A stretch of DNA of 64,000 bases, from the NCBI RefSeq assembly GCF_001509485.1, contig NZ_LLZI01000231.1:33243-97242 (forward strand). The letters run 5' to 3'. This DNA comes from Streptomyces sp. NRRL F-4489. Lineage in GTDB: Bacteria > Actinomycetota > Actinomycetes > Streptomycetales > Streptomycetaceae. This document shows positions 42,319 through 50,653 of this stretch, one piece after another. Both the position numbers and the translations under genes were made by a program. Every line of letters begins with the position of its first letter. Position 1 is the first letter of the stretch. The notes under the pieces were generated by a model. It ran no database searches and was not told the origin of the DNA. It saw nothing but the letters and a program-made list of their open reading frames with translations.

Positions 42319-42397
42319 GCGGGTAATCGGGCCTTCGGGCTTCGGATCTACGGGCCTACGACTCCAGCCCGTGCCCCTCGCCCCTGCCCCTCGCCCC

Positions 42398-43396
42398 TCA
42401 ACTGCCCAGAAACGCCAACACCTCAGCGAGAGGCATCACCGACGCGGGCTCACATCGCATGATCTCGCCCCGGAAGGACCGCACCTCCAGCCAGCTCTCC
42501 GGGGATGCCTGGGGAAGGGCGTCCAGCAGCCTCTGGAGGTCGGCCGGCCGGTAGACCTTGAATTTCAGCGTTCGCCGGTACGGGGACGGGTGGACGTCGA
42601 AGCGGAGGTCCACCACCGGCTGCGCCGACCGGCCCCAGTCGCTGGAAGGCAGCGCGGCATGTCCGTGGAGCCGGGCGTCGACCAGCACCTCCGAGTCCTG
42701 GTCACCGATCTCGCAGTCGAAGACGGGGAACGCGGTCGCCACCCGGCCCGCCACCGCCGGGTGGGCCGCGCAGGCCCGCCCCAGCGCCGGCGAGCAGAAG
42801 AGCGCATGGCCGAAGTGCCCGACCGGACTGGGCAGCGGGACCTTGTGGTGTGACCGGCCGTCGAAGGCCAGGTCGCGCCTGGCGCACAGGAACTCCAGGA
42901 AGGCGGCGACGACACCGTCCTCATGACTGCCGGCGCGCACCGCGAACCGGACCGCGCCGAGGCCGCCCTCCCGCAACACGATGTACTCGTAGAAGCCCCT
43001 CGGGTGGTGGGGCGTATGGGCGCGGCGACAGACCTCATCGAAGCCAACGACCGGCAGGCAGGCGGCTACGGGGGCTATGGGTGCCACGGGGGCTGTGGGT
43101 GCCTGGGGCCGGGTGGCCCCGGCGAGGACCTCCAGGACCGGTGTCCGGGCCGCGGCTTCCGCCTGGTCGCAGGGCGGCGGAGCCACCTCGGTGAAGCCCT
43201 TCCGCAGACGGTCGTTGATCTTCCGTGCCGCGTGCCGCCGCGCCCGCTCCTCGTCGTCAAGGACCGTCGTACTCGCCTTGCCCGGAACGCGGTCCCGGTC
43301 GGAACCCCACTTGATGAAGCAGCGGATCCCGTCCTGGCGGATCTCCCAGTATTCGCGCGCGGCCGCCTGCCGCTCGAACCGCCGCCACTGGGCCAC
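42398..43396 (-). CDS. WGR-domain protein with uncharacterised C-terminal region
   Basis: The first 75 residues form a WGR-like domain (WRRFERQAAAREYWEIRQDG, CFIKWGS, then AARKINDRLRKGFTEV), a fold known from PARP-type proteins and bacterial MolR-like proteins that binds nucleic acid ends or partners. A Pro/Ala linker follows, then about 220 residues I do not recognise, with the two motifs GFYEYIVLREGGLGAV and VPLPSPVGHFGHALFCSP. I prefer the GTG at 43396 (GGGAGG four bases upstream, 332 residues); an ATG at 43447 would add 17 residues without a site. Confidence 0.68.
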   Translation of the reverse strand: MAQWRRFERQAAAREYWEIRQDGIRCFIKWGSDRDRVPGKASTTVLDDEERARRHAARKINDRLRKGFTEVAPPPCDQAEAAARTPVLEVLAGATRPQAPTAPVAPIAPVAACLPVVGFDEVCRRAHTPHHPRGFYEYIVLREGGLGAVRFAVRAGSHEDGVVAAFLEFLCARRDLAFDGRSHHKVPLPSPVGHFGHALFCSPALGRACAAHPAVAGRVATAFPVFDCEIGDQDSEVLVDARLHGHAALPSSDWGRSAQPVVDLRFDVHPSPYRRTLKFKVYRPADLQRLLDALPQASPESWLEVRSFRGEIMRCEPASVMPLAEVLAFLGS

Positions 43397-43509
43397 CGGA
43401 CCTCCCACTCCCCGCGGCCCGCCTTCCGCTCCGCCGCGACCACTCATGTACTCACGCGTTTACCAGCGACCCTGTCCCCGGGCCGTGCCGTGCCCCGGCG
43501 ACCCCCAGG

Positions 43510-44298
43510 TCAGTGCAGGTCCACCTGGAACGGATGACGGTAATCGGCGGGGCAGGTGAAGAGGCGCAAGTCCCCCCACCGGCCGACGATGACTCCTGTC
43601 TCGTCGTCGCTGGCGACGGTGAACAGGAGCGTCATGGTTGTGCCGCACGCATCGCAGGCGAGGACCGCGGGGTGCGTCAGGTGCCAGGTGGGCCAGCCGC
43701 CGAGTTTCCAGCCGGCGAGGCGGGTGATCGCGTCACCGCCGTCTCCGGTCTCGCGGACCAGCTCCGCGAGCCGCGGGCGGAGTTCCGCCGGCAGCTCCTC
43801 GCGGAAAGGGAAGTCGGTGACGTGCTCGGCGGTGAGGGCGCAGGCCCGCGGCAGGTAGCCGTCCTCGTCGTACCGCGAGGGCGGCGGCGGAGCCGACAAG
43901 GGGTCGGTCACATCAGCCGCGCGCCGCCAGCGCATTTCCACCACCGGGCTGATGTCGGCTTGCGGGGCCGGGGGATCCCAGTGCTCGTTGGGGCACCACA
44001 GGATCTGCAAGAGGTCGATACCGGCCGGCCACCAGGGCCCCGGCGCGTCGCGGCGGAAGAGCTGCGCGACCGGCACCATGGCCGTGCCGGGCACCCCGTC
44101 GGGGCTGTTCTCGTCGGGCAAGGAGCATACGGGCCACGGTTCGTCACGCGGCCACAGCAGCGGTCCGCCGAGCGAACTGTCCCGGCGGCCGGGCTCCGCC
44201 CGCTCGGGATGGAAGATGACCGCCTCCCGCGCGTGCGGAGCGAGTTCGGGGAGCGCGGCGAGTATCGCTTCGCGCGTCGGGCGGGGGATACGGGGCAT
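43510..44298 (-). CDS. DUF1963 (YwqG-like) family protein
   Basis: This 262-residue soluble protein matches the DUF1963/YwqG pattern: SLGGPLLWPRDEPWP near the N-terminus, LLQILWCPNEHW, and GGWPTWHLTHP near the C-terminus, with cysteine pairs in ACDACGTTM and FTCPAD. The family has no established activity. The ATG at 44298 has GGAAGGCACG upstream. It follows the WGR gene on the same strand with 113 bp between and could be related by function, but nothing shows it directly. Confidence 0.78.
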   Translation of the reverse strand: MPRIPRPTREAILAALPELAPHAREAVIFHPERAEPGRRDSSLGGPLLWPRDEPWPVCSLPDENSPDGVPGTAMVPVAQLFRRDAPGPWWPAGIDLLQILWCPNEHWDPPAPQADISPVVEMRWRRAADVTDPLSAPPPPSRYDEDGYLPRACALTAEHVTDFPFREELPAELRPRLAELVRETGDGGDAITRLAGWKLGGWPTWHLTHPAVLACDACGTTMTLLFTVASDDETGVIVGRWGDLRLFTCPADYRHPFQVDLH

Positions 44299-44387
44299 CG
44301 TGCCTTCCGGTCATCTGGTCGCGGACTGCCCGCAGCGTATAGGCCGCCTGTGACAGCCACTCCCGCCCACGTACCGCGAGCGGCCCG

Positions 44388-44855
44388 TCAAGCGGTGCGG
44401 GCGGCGGCCGGCCGCGTGGCCGGCTGGAAGCGGAAGGACAGCGCCTCCAGGAAGCGCTTGTGCCGGGTCTTCTGGACGGCGGCGATACGCCAGCGGCCGT
44501 CCGCCTCGCGGACCACCGTGTACGTGGCCAGCTTGCCGAGCCGCTTCGGCTTCCCCTTGTACACCTCGCCGCGGGCGACGACGACGGCGGTGCCGGCCCC
44601 GTGGAAGCGCAGATCCACGATCTCCACCGCCAGCTTGGTGCCCTTCAGGAAGCTGTCGAACAGGGCCTGGTGGGCGCGGCCGATCTCCGGCCCGCCGCGG
44701 TAGACGGTACCGGCGTAGGTGACATCGGTGGCGTCCGCGGTGAACTGCTCCCCGTAGGCGGCGCCGTCACCCCGATTCCAGGCCGCCGAGCCGCGTTCCA
44801 GCATGGCGCGGATCTCGGATATGTCGGCGTCCCGGGCGGAGTCGAGAGCGGTCAT
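44388..44855 (-). CDS. SgcJ/EcaC-like SnoaL/NTF2-fold protein
   Basis: This 155-residue protein has the cone-shaped NTF2-like fold seen in the SgcJ/EcaC group: MLERGSAAWNRGDGAAYGEQFTADATDVTYAGTVYRG and the C-terminal RIAAVQKTRH. The group includes small-molecule-binding and secondary-metabolism accessory proteins. The ATG at 44855 has AAGGGGGA. It is divergent from the MarR regulator at 44947, whose operator lies between them and should control it. Confidence 0.85.
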   Translation of the reverse strand: MTALDSARDADISEIRAMLERGSAAWNRGDGAAYGEQFTADATDVTYAGTVYRGGPEIGRAHQALFDSFLKGTKLAVEIVDLRFHGAGTAVVVARGEVYKGKPKRLGKLATYTVVREADGRWRIAAVQKTRHKRFLEALSFRFQPATRPAAARTA

Positions 44856-44872
44856 GGCGTTCCCCCTTCGTG

Positions 44873-44924
44873 GTAACTTCCTCGACGAAGTTACTTCGCT
44901 GAGGATGTCTCTGCGTCGAGGAAG
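44873..44924. promoter_or_regulatory. Nested inverted repeats between the SgcJ-like and MarR genes
   Basis: GTAACTTC (44873-44880) and GAAGTTAC (44887-44894) form a perfect 8-6-8 palindrome. CTTCCTCGACG (44877-44887) and CGTCGAGGAAG (44914-44924) are perfect 11-bp inverted copies. A MarR dimer operator with a second half-site is likely. Confidence 0.65.
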
Positions 44925-44946
44925 AGATTAGGGAGAGGAAGGTTCT

Positions 44947-45396
44947 GTGTCAACGTCTGCCATGCGGGCCGATGCCGGCGACGTCTACCGGCAGTACCTG
45001 AGCGCTGTGATGTTCCACGGCCACGCGAGTGCCCGGGCGTGCGGACTGGGCGCCACCGACCTGTACGCGCTCAACATCCTTCAGCTGACCGGGGCCATGA
45101 CGCCCGGTGAACTGGCCGCCCGCACCGGGCTGACCACGGGGCCGACGACGCGCCTGATCGACCGCCTGGAGCAGGCGGGTTACGTGCGGCGGGCGCCCGA
45201 CCCCGATGACCGGCGCAAGGTCACCGTCGAACCGGTCGGCCGTCCCGCCGCCCTCGACCAGGTCATGGCGCCCGCGCGGGAGCGGATCGGCGAGATCCTC
45301 ACCGGCTATTCGCCCGATCAACTCCGCGTCCTCTTCGACTACTTCGCCCGCGCCGCCGACGCGTACCAGGAGGCGGCCGAGCAGCTGCGGAGCTGA
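44947..45396 (+). CDS. MarR family transcriptional regulator
   Basis: This 149-residue MarR protein has the winged helix in the middle: LNILQLTGAMTPGELAARTGLTTGPTTRLIDRLEQAGYVRRAPDPDDRRKVTVEP (the DxRxxxV/T wing), followed by dimerisation helices. The GTG at 44947 has GGAAGG four to five bases upstream. It is divergent from the SgcJ-like gene and has a strong palindrome between them, so it is probably an autorepressor that also controls that neighbour. Confidence 0.92.
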   Translation: MSTSAMRADAGDVYRQYLSAVMFHGHASARACGLGATDLYALNILQLTGAMTPGELAARTGLTTGPTTRLIDRLEQAGYVRRAPDPDDRRKVTVEPVGRPAALDQVMAPARERIGEILTGYSPDQLRVLFDYFARAADAYQEAAEQLRS

Positions 45397-45434
45397 GGGG
45401 GTGAGCGGGGCACGATGTGCACAAGCGGAATGGT

Positions 45435-45456
45435 TCATCCGGTCTAGTGCGGATGA
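45435..45456. promoter_or_regulatory. Inverted repeat TCATCCG-N8-CGGATGA upstream of the hydrolase gene
   Basis: Perfect 7-bp arms with an 8-bp centre lie about 130 bp before the hydrolase start, just upstream of a -10-like TAGGGT (45469-45474). It is a plausible operator. The rest of the 190-bp gap shows nothing else. Confidence 0.4.
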
Positions 45457-45586
45457 TCTTTCCTTGAGTAGGGTGAACTGGCGGGAATTCGACCGCTGGT
45501 TCGCCTGCTGTCCCCGAGTGCACGTACCGGCCGGCCAGCCTCGTCCCAGAGCCCTCGCCCGAGAGCAGAGAAGAGTGAGTAGACAG

Positions 45587-46456
45587 ATGCAACCGACGTT
45601 CGTCCTGGTTCACGGAGCCTTCGCGAACTCCTTCACCTTCGCGCCTCTGCAGGCCGAACTCGGCCTTCTCGGGCACCGTTCGGTCGCCGTCGACCTGCCC
45701 GGTCACGGATTCGGGGCGACGTTCCCGCGCGCCTATCAGGCACCGCAGGACCTCGAAGGGCTCGCCACCGCGCCCGGCTCGATCAAGGGCGTGACCCTCG
45801 CCGACAACGCCGCGCACCTGACCGGGATCCTGGAGCGGGCCAAGCGCAACGGCCCCGTGATCCTCGTCGCGCACAGCCGCGGCGGTATCACGGCCACGGC
45901 CGCGGCGAACGCGCGGCCGGACCTGATCGACCGCATCGTCTACGTCGGCGCCTGGTGCCCGGTCGACCTCGACGTCAGCGCCTACCACACCGAGCCGGAG
46001 ATGGCCACGGTCGACATCGCCGCGTTCGGTGCGGCGGTGGTCGGCAATCCGGCCGAACTGGGGGTGCTCCGCAACAACTTCCGCACCGCGGACCCGGACG
46101 TCCTCGCGGGCTTCAAGGCGGCCTTCTTCGCCGACGGCACCGACGACGAATTCCTGGCCTTCCTGAGCACCTTCCAGCCGGACGAGAATCTGGACGTCGG
46201 CACGTCCGCCGACCGGGCGCAGGCCGCGACCTGGGGCCGCATCCCCAAGACGTACATCCGCCTCGCCGACGACGCGAGCCTGCCGCCGGCCCTTCAGGAC
46301 CGCCTGATCCGTGAGGGCAACGCGCTGACGCCGGACAATCCGTACGACGTCCGCACGCTCCGGAGCAGCCATCTGAAGTGGCTGGCCGACCCGGCGCCGG
46401 CGGCCCGGATGCTGGGCGAACTCGCCGCGCTCGTGGACGCGCCCACGGCCTCTTGA
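45587..46456 (+). CDS. Alpha/beta hydrolase (EstC/salicylate-esterase-like)
   Basis: This 289-residue alpha/beta hydrolase shows the oxyanion strand TFVLVHGAFAN, the nucleophile elbow VAHSRGG and the C-terminal histidine in SSHLKWLADP. It resembles small plant-type esterases and pyrethroid hydrolases. The start is uncertain: I chose the ATG at 45587; an in-frame GTG at 45575 with AGAGAAGA adjacent is an alternative. A large hairpin terminator follows 33 bp after the stop. The substrate is unknown. Confidence 0.85.
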   Translation: MQPTFVLVHGAFANSFTFAPLQAELGLLGHRSVAVDLPGHGFGATFPRAYQAPQDLEGLATAPGSIKGVTLADNAAHLTGILERAKRNGPVILVAHSRGGITATAAANARPDLIDRIVYVGAWCPVDLDVSAYHTEPEMATVDIAAFGAAVVGNPAELGVLRNNFRTADPDVLAGFKAAFFADGTDDEFLAFLSTFQPDENLDVGTSADRAQAATWGRIPKTYIRLADDASLPPALQDRLIREGNALTPDNPYDVRTLRSSHLKWLADPAPAARMLGELAALVDAPTAS

Positions 46457-46488
46457 CCTCCTCCGACCTCCTGACCGATGCGTGAGCC

Positions 46489-46522
46489 GGCCGGGCGAGC
46501 CCGGAGCGGGGCTCGCCCGGCC
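46489..46522 (+). terminator. 14-bp-stem hairpin after the hydrolase gene
   Basis: GGCCGGGCGAGCCC (46489-46502) pairs perfectly with GGGCTCGCCCGGCC (46509-46522) around a six-base loop. There is no T-tract, as is common in Streptomyces. The following region to 46702 shows no gene. Confidence 0.7.
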
Positions 46523-46702
46523 TGTCGTCGCACGGGGAAGCGGTCCACCACGTCAGCCCACCAAGTCACCCATCAGTGTGGTTTGCCGACGTCAATCCAT
46601 GTCATCGGTGACGGGGCTCGGGCCTCCCGCACCAAGGTTGGTGCCGCGCACAGCGCACCCCGCGGGAACACCCGCGGGCGACGACACGGCATGGAGGTCC
46701 GA

Positions 46703-47935
46703 GTGAGCGTGCAGGAGCTGGAAGTTCTCCCCTACGAGGCCGAGACAACCGTCCGGGCGGGCGCGCCGGCGGAAGAGCCCCGCACGATCTCGCTCACCGA
46801 TTTCCCCGTGCTCGGTACGGACGACCTGGACAATCCGCACTACCGGGACGAGCGGGTCTGGGTGACCGCCCAGATCGACAAGATCCGGCGGATGCCGCAG
46901 TCCCCGGCGCCGCTGACCGAGGTGGCGCTGCCCCGCCAACTGGCCGGCCTGAAGCTGTACATCAAGGACGAGACGCGCCACCCCTCCCAGAGCCACAAGC
47001 ACCGGCTCGCCGAGGCGCTGTTCCTCAACGCCTTCGCCAACGGGTGGCTGCGCAGCGACGGTCCGGTCGTGGAGGCGTCCAGCGGTTCCACCGCGATCTC
47101 CGAGGCGTGGTTCTGCCGCGAACTCGGCCTGCGCTTCATCGCGGTCGTACCCAAGGGCACGGCGGAGAAGAAGAAGCAGGCGATCACCGCGCTGGGCGGC
47201 GAGGTCCACGAGGCGCCCGGCGCCAAGATCTCGGACGAGGCCCGGGCGATCGCGCAGAAGCACAACGGCCACTTCATGGACCAGTTCACCTACGCCGAGC
47301 GCGCCTACGACTGGCGCGGCGGGCACGGGATCGGTCCCGAGGTGATCGAAGCGGTGGACCCGGACTGGTTCGTGATGGGCGCCGGCACCGGAGGGACCGT
47401 GACCTCCGTGGCCCGCTACGCCCGCTACACCCACCACAAGGTCCGTATCTGCGTCACCGACCCCGAGAACTCCGCCTTCTTCCCCGGCTGGCGGGACAAC
47501 GACCGCACCGCCACCGCCACCGGCTCCCGCATCGAGGGCATCGGCCGCCCCGCGGTGGAGCCGTCCTTCCTCTTCCCGCTGGTCAACCGCATGATCCAGG
47601 TCCCCGACCCGGCCTCGATCGCCACCATGCGGGTCGCCGCCAAGCGGCTCGGGATCCGCCCCGGCGCGTCCACCGGAACGGGCCTGTACGGCGCGCTGAA
47701 GATCCTGCACGGGATGCACCAGCGCGGCGAGACCGGAACGGTGGTCACCATGCTCTGCGACCCGGGCGACCGCTACGCCGACACGTACTACAACGACGAG
47801 TGGCTGGCCGGGCGGGGGATCGACCACAAGCCCTGGCTCTCGACGATTGAGCAGTTCCTCGACACCGGTGCCTGGAACCCGCCGGCGACCTGGACGGCAC
47901 CGCCCGTTCCCGCGACGACCCTCTGGAACATGTAG
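46703..47935 (+). CDS. Cysteine-synthase-like PLP enzyme (Cds1-like desulfhydrase candidate)
   Basis: This 410-residue fold-type II PLP enzyme has the lysine in HPSQSHKHR (near residue 99, replacing NPxGSxKDR), substrate loop SSGSTAISEAW and phosphate loop GAGTGGTVTSVARY. The altered loops match the remembered actinobacterial Cds1 L-cysteine desulfhydrase group better than CysK/CBS. It may release H2S from cysteine, but activity is inferred. I chose the GTG at 46703, five bases after GGAGG, over the ATG at 46691. A 20-bp hairpin terminator follows. Confidence 0.82.
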   Translation: MSVQELEVLPYEAETTVRAGAPAEEPRTISLTDFPVLGTDDLDNPHYRDERVWVTAQIDKIRRMPQSPAPLTEVALPRQLAGLKLYIKDETRHPSQSHKHRLAEALFLNAFANGWLRSDGPVVEASSGSTAISEAWFCRELGLRFIAVVPKGTAEKKKQAITALGGEVHEAPGAKISDEARAIAQKHNGHFMDQFTYAERAYDWRGGHGIGPEVIEAVDPDWFVMGAGTGGTVTSVARYARYTHHKVRICVTDPENSAFFPGWRDNDRTATATGSRIEGIGRPAVEPSFLFPLVNRMIQVPDPASIATMRVAAKRLGIRPGASTGTGLYGALKILHGMHQRGETGTVVTMLCDPGDRYADTYYNDEWLAGRGIDHKPWLSTIEQFLDTGAWNPPATWTAPPVPATTLWNM

Positions 47936-47953
47936 CCCGTCCGGAAAGGCGAG

Positions 47954-48001
47954 GAACGGGACTGCCCGGGCGGGAGCGCATCCGCCCGGGCAGTCCCGTT
48001 C
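47954..48001. terminator. Perfect 20-bp-stem bidirectional terminator
   Basis: GAACGGGACTGCCCGGGCGG (47954-47973) and its exact reverse complement (47982-48001) flank an eight-base loop, between the convergent PLP enzyme and flotillin genes. Confidence 0.85.
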
Positions 48002-48050
48002 GGCGGGGGCGGCGCCGCGTGCGCCCCCGCCAACCACCGTCACCCGCCCG

Positions 48051-49508
48051 TCAGTCCGTGACCTCGATGGCGCCGTTGGCCGTTCCGCCGGCGGTCCCGC
48101 CGGCCGCACCGTTCGCGGCGGCGGACGCGGCCGTGACGGCGGAGCCGCCGGTCACCCGCTTCAGCAGGGCCGTGAGGTCGAGGCCCGAGAGGGAGTCGAG
48201 GAGTTCGACGCCCTGGGCCACGTTGCTGGCCACCGTGCGGGGGAGCTGGGCGGCGCCGTCGGTGGAGATGACGGTCAACTTGTCGACCGCGCCCAGCGGT
48301 TCGGACGCCTTGGCGACGACCTGGGGCAGCACCTCGACCAGCATCTGGAGCACGGCCGCGTCGCCGTAGCGGGCGAACGCGTCGGCCTTCTTGTGCATCG
48401 CCTCGGCCTCCGCGGCGCCCTTCGACGCCAGCGCCGCGGCCTCCGCCTCGCCCTCCAGCCGCACCGCCTCGGCGAGCGCGGCGCGGTGCAGCTTCTCGCC
48501 CTCACCGGTGAGCCGGGCCCGTTCGGCGGCCGCCTCGGCCTCCTTGACCTGGGCGATCCGCCGGGCCTCGGCCTCCTGCTCGGCCTGGTAGCGGGCGGCG
48601 TCCGCGGGCTTGCGGACCTTGGTGTCCAACTCCCGGTCGGTCAGCGCCGCCTGGCGCTCGGCGACCTTCTCCTGCTCGGTGAGGACTTCCTGCTGCCGCG
48701 CGGCATCGGCCAGCGGGCCCGCGGCGTTCGCCTTGGCGGCCGCCGCCTCGGTCTCGACCCGGATCTCGGCCTGCTTCAGGTAGAGGGTCCGCTCCGCGAT
48801 CGCGATCTCCTCGGCGGCCTTGAGCCGGGCCTGCTCCGAGATCCGCTTGGCGTTCGCCTCCGCGATGTCCGCCTCCTGGCGCGCCCGCGCGGCCTCCGGG
48901 CGGCCCAGGTCCTCCAGGTACGAGCCCTCGGTGGTGATGTCCTGGATCTGGAACGCGTCGAGGATCAGGCCCTGCCCGGACAGGCTCGCCTCGGCCTCCT
49001 CGGCGACCTGCCCGGCGAACGCGGCGCGGTCGCGGATGATGTCCTCCACCGCCATCCGGCCGACGATCGCCCGCAGCGCGCCCGACAGCACCTCCTGTGT
49101 GAAGCCGACGATGCCGTCCTGCTGCTGGAGGAAGCGCTGCGCGGCGGCCCGGATCGCGTCCTCGCTGCCGCCCACCTTGACGATCGCGACACCGTCGAGG
49201 TTGGCCTTCACCCCGCGCAGCGTGACCGCTCCCCGTACCGCCACCGGCAGGTGCCGGCTGGACAGGTCCAGGGAGAAGCGCTGCTGGACGAACGGGACGA
49301 CGAAGACCCCGCCCCCGACGACGACCTTCTGGCCGCTGTTGTCGACGCTGACCCGGCCGGTCTCCGGGTCGGTGGACTTCTTGCCGCGCCGGCCGGTGAT
49401 GATGAACGCCTCGTTGGGCCCGGCGACCTTGTACCGCGTGATCACCACCAGGGCGAGCAGCACGACGAGGACGACGGCGCCTATGACGCCTATGACAACT
49501 GAATTCAT
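48051..49508 (-). CDS. Flotillin-like SPFH/band 7 membrane scaffold protein
   Basis: This 485-residue flotillin has an N-terminal membrane helix (about 4-24), the SPFH domain (about 30-200; YKVAGPNEAFIITGRRG, VVPFVQQRFSLDL), a long coiled coil rich in EA repeats (about 200-370) and a flexible Ala/Gly tail. It should organise membrane microdomains. The ATG at 49508 has AGGGGAG upstream. It lies 143 bp downstream of the NfeD-like gene on the same strand, the usual flotillin/NfeD pairing. Confidence 0.9.
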   Translation of the reverse strand: MNSVVIGVIGAVVLVVLLALVVITRYKVAGPNEAFIITGRRGKKSTDPETGRVSVDNSGQKVVVGGGVFVVPFVQQRFSLDLSSRHLPVAVRGAVTLRGVKANLDGVAIVKVGGSEDAIRAAAQRFLQQQDGIVGFTQEVLSGALRAIVGRMAVEDIIRDRAAFAGQVAEEAEASLSGQGLILDAFQIQDITTEGSYLEDLGRPEAARARQEADIAEANAKRISEQARLKAAEEIAIAERTLYLKQAEIRVETEAAAAKANAAGPLADAARQQEVLTEQEKVAERQAALTDRELDTKVRKPADAARYQAEQEAEARRIAQVKEAEAAAERARLTGEGEKLHRAALAEAVRLEGEAEAAALASKGAAEAEAMHKKADAFARYGDAAVLQMLVEVLPQVVAKASEPLGAVDKLTVISTDGAAQLPRTVASNVAQGVELLDSLSGLDLTALLKRVTGGSAVTAASAAANGAAGGTAGGTANGAIEVTD

Positions 49509-49651
49509 GAAAAATCTCCCCTGGCTTGCTGGGGCAGGTAGGTGCCAGGCGGCGGTTGGCCGACTGGGTGGTGCACAGGTGTGGGTGGGGGCGGCTTACG
49601 GAAGTCCGCGCCGGGGCGGCGGCCGGTCCGGCGTACGGCGCGCAGGCCGGT

Positions 49652-50158
49652 TCAGCGTTCGACGCGGCGGACCGCCACCGAGGTGGACGACAGGGCCGCC
49701 TCCACCCAGATCTCGGCGCCCCGCTCCACGGGGGCCGCGCTCCGGGCGGCCAGCTTCACGGGCTGCCCGGCGAGCCGCAGCAGCACCTCGCCGTACCCGT
49801 CGGCGGGGATCGCGGTCACCACCGACCCGGCGGTGCCGACCAGATCGCCCTGGCGCGGCGCCGGATCCGTCCGGTCCCGCATCAGCGCCCGGCTGAACCG
49901 CCAGGTGGCCCACCCGGCGACCGCGCCCGCCGCCACCCCCGTGCCGGCGGCGGACGCGGTACCGAGTCCGGTGCCGGAGGCGATCGCCCCGGCGAACCCG
50001 AACATCGACAGGAAGCCGGCGATCACGGGCAGCGACAGCAACCCGTCGAACAGCCCGTCCAGCACACCGCCGAACAGGCCCTCCAGCACCCCGTCGAAGA
50101 TCAGCGACAGTGCGAGAACGGCGATCCCGCCGATGCCGAGACCAAGAAACCAGGCCAT
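49652..50158 (-). CDS. NfeD-like membrane protein with OB-fold C-terminus
   Basis: This 168-residue protein has hydrophobic helices in residues 3-22, 30-58 and 65-85, and a small beta-barrel (about 105-165: GDLVGTAGSVVTAIPADGYGEVLLRLAGQPV) that fits the NfeDb OB-fold. NfeD proteins work with flotillins or membrane proteases. The ATG at 50158 follows GGAAGGG. It is the first gene of the flotillin operon. Confidence 0.78.
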   Translation of the reverse strand: MAWFLGLGIGGIAVLALSLIFDGVLEGLFGGVLDGLFDGLLSLPVIAGFLSMFGFAGAIASGTGLGTASAAGTGVAAGAVAGWATWRFSRALMRDRTDPAPRQGDLVGTAGSVVTAIPADGYGEVLLRLAGQPVKLAARSAAPVERGAEIWVEAALSSTSVAVRRVER

Positions 50159-50434
50159 GACCAGCCCTTCCGCGCTCGCTCACACCGCTTGACCGGGCAT
50201 GATCGTCACATCCGGGCGGGCCCTCGCACATTGCCGTATCCCGGCAATCTTTACGCGTCTTTAATGTGCCGCTCGACGCGCCTTCGAGGGGCCGCTCGCG
50301 TCCCCGCCGGTTCGCGCGAGGTGCCTGGATTTCCCCTCTTGACTCCGCCAGAAATGGGAGGAAACTGGGACATAGCCAGAAAACCGGAGAGCCGCACCGT
50401 CGACAGAGACGTCTGTTGGCAGGAGACCCTTAGC
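50159..50434. other. Intergenic region upstream of the small ORF
   Basis: Together with 50435-50653 this forms the longest stretch here without a standard gene. The part to about 50330 probably holds the minus-strand promoter for the NfeD/flotillin pair, but I see no convincing hexamers. TTGACT at 50339-50344 with a weak GAAACT sixteen bases later is a candidate plus-strand promoter for the small transcript downstream. Confidence 0.4.
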
Positions 50435-50548
50435 ATGGCTCTGGTTAGGCCCCCGAGAGCCCCGCGAACCGGAGCCTCAGCGACGACTGAGGCAGATGGT
50501 TGCGATGAGGACTCCCGGGGACTGTGTTGTCCGGGGCCGGGCGTGTGA
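50435..50548 (+). CDS. Candidate 37-residue small ORF in an orphan transcript
   Basis: The ATG at 50435 follows GGAG and opens a 37-codon frame (MALVRPPRAPRTGASATT... ending CCPGPGV). Inside it is a perfect hairpin, GCCTCAG-N6-CTGAGGC (50474-50493), and a strong Rho-independent terminator lies 15 bp after the stop. Small ORF, hairpin and terminator together look like an attenuator leader or a small regulatory RNA, yet no plus-strand gene lies within 660 bp downstream. I recognise no family. Translation is unproven. Confidence 0.45.
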   Translation: MALVRPPRAPRTGASATTEADGCDEDSRGLCCPGPGV

Positions 50549-50562
50549 GGCGGCCGCGTGTG

Positions 50563-50587
50563 GGGCGATCCGCGGATCGCCCTTTTT
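50563..50587 (+). terminator. Rho-independent terminator with T5 tract
   Basis: GGGCGATCC (50563-50571) pairs perfectly with GGATCGCCC (50574-50582) and is followed by TTTTT (50583-50587). The T-tract orientation shows that it ends plus-strand transcription. Confidence 0.85.
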
Positions 50588-50653
50588 CTGTGCCCGCGTT
50601 GTGCGTGCTTGCTTTTGTGTTCCCGCGCTCGGTCGCTCGGGATCACCCCGCCG

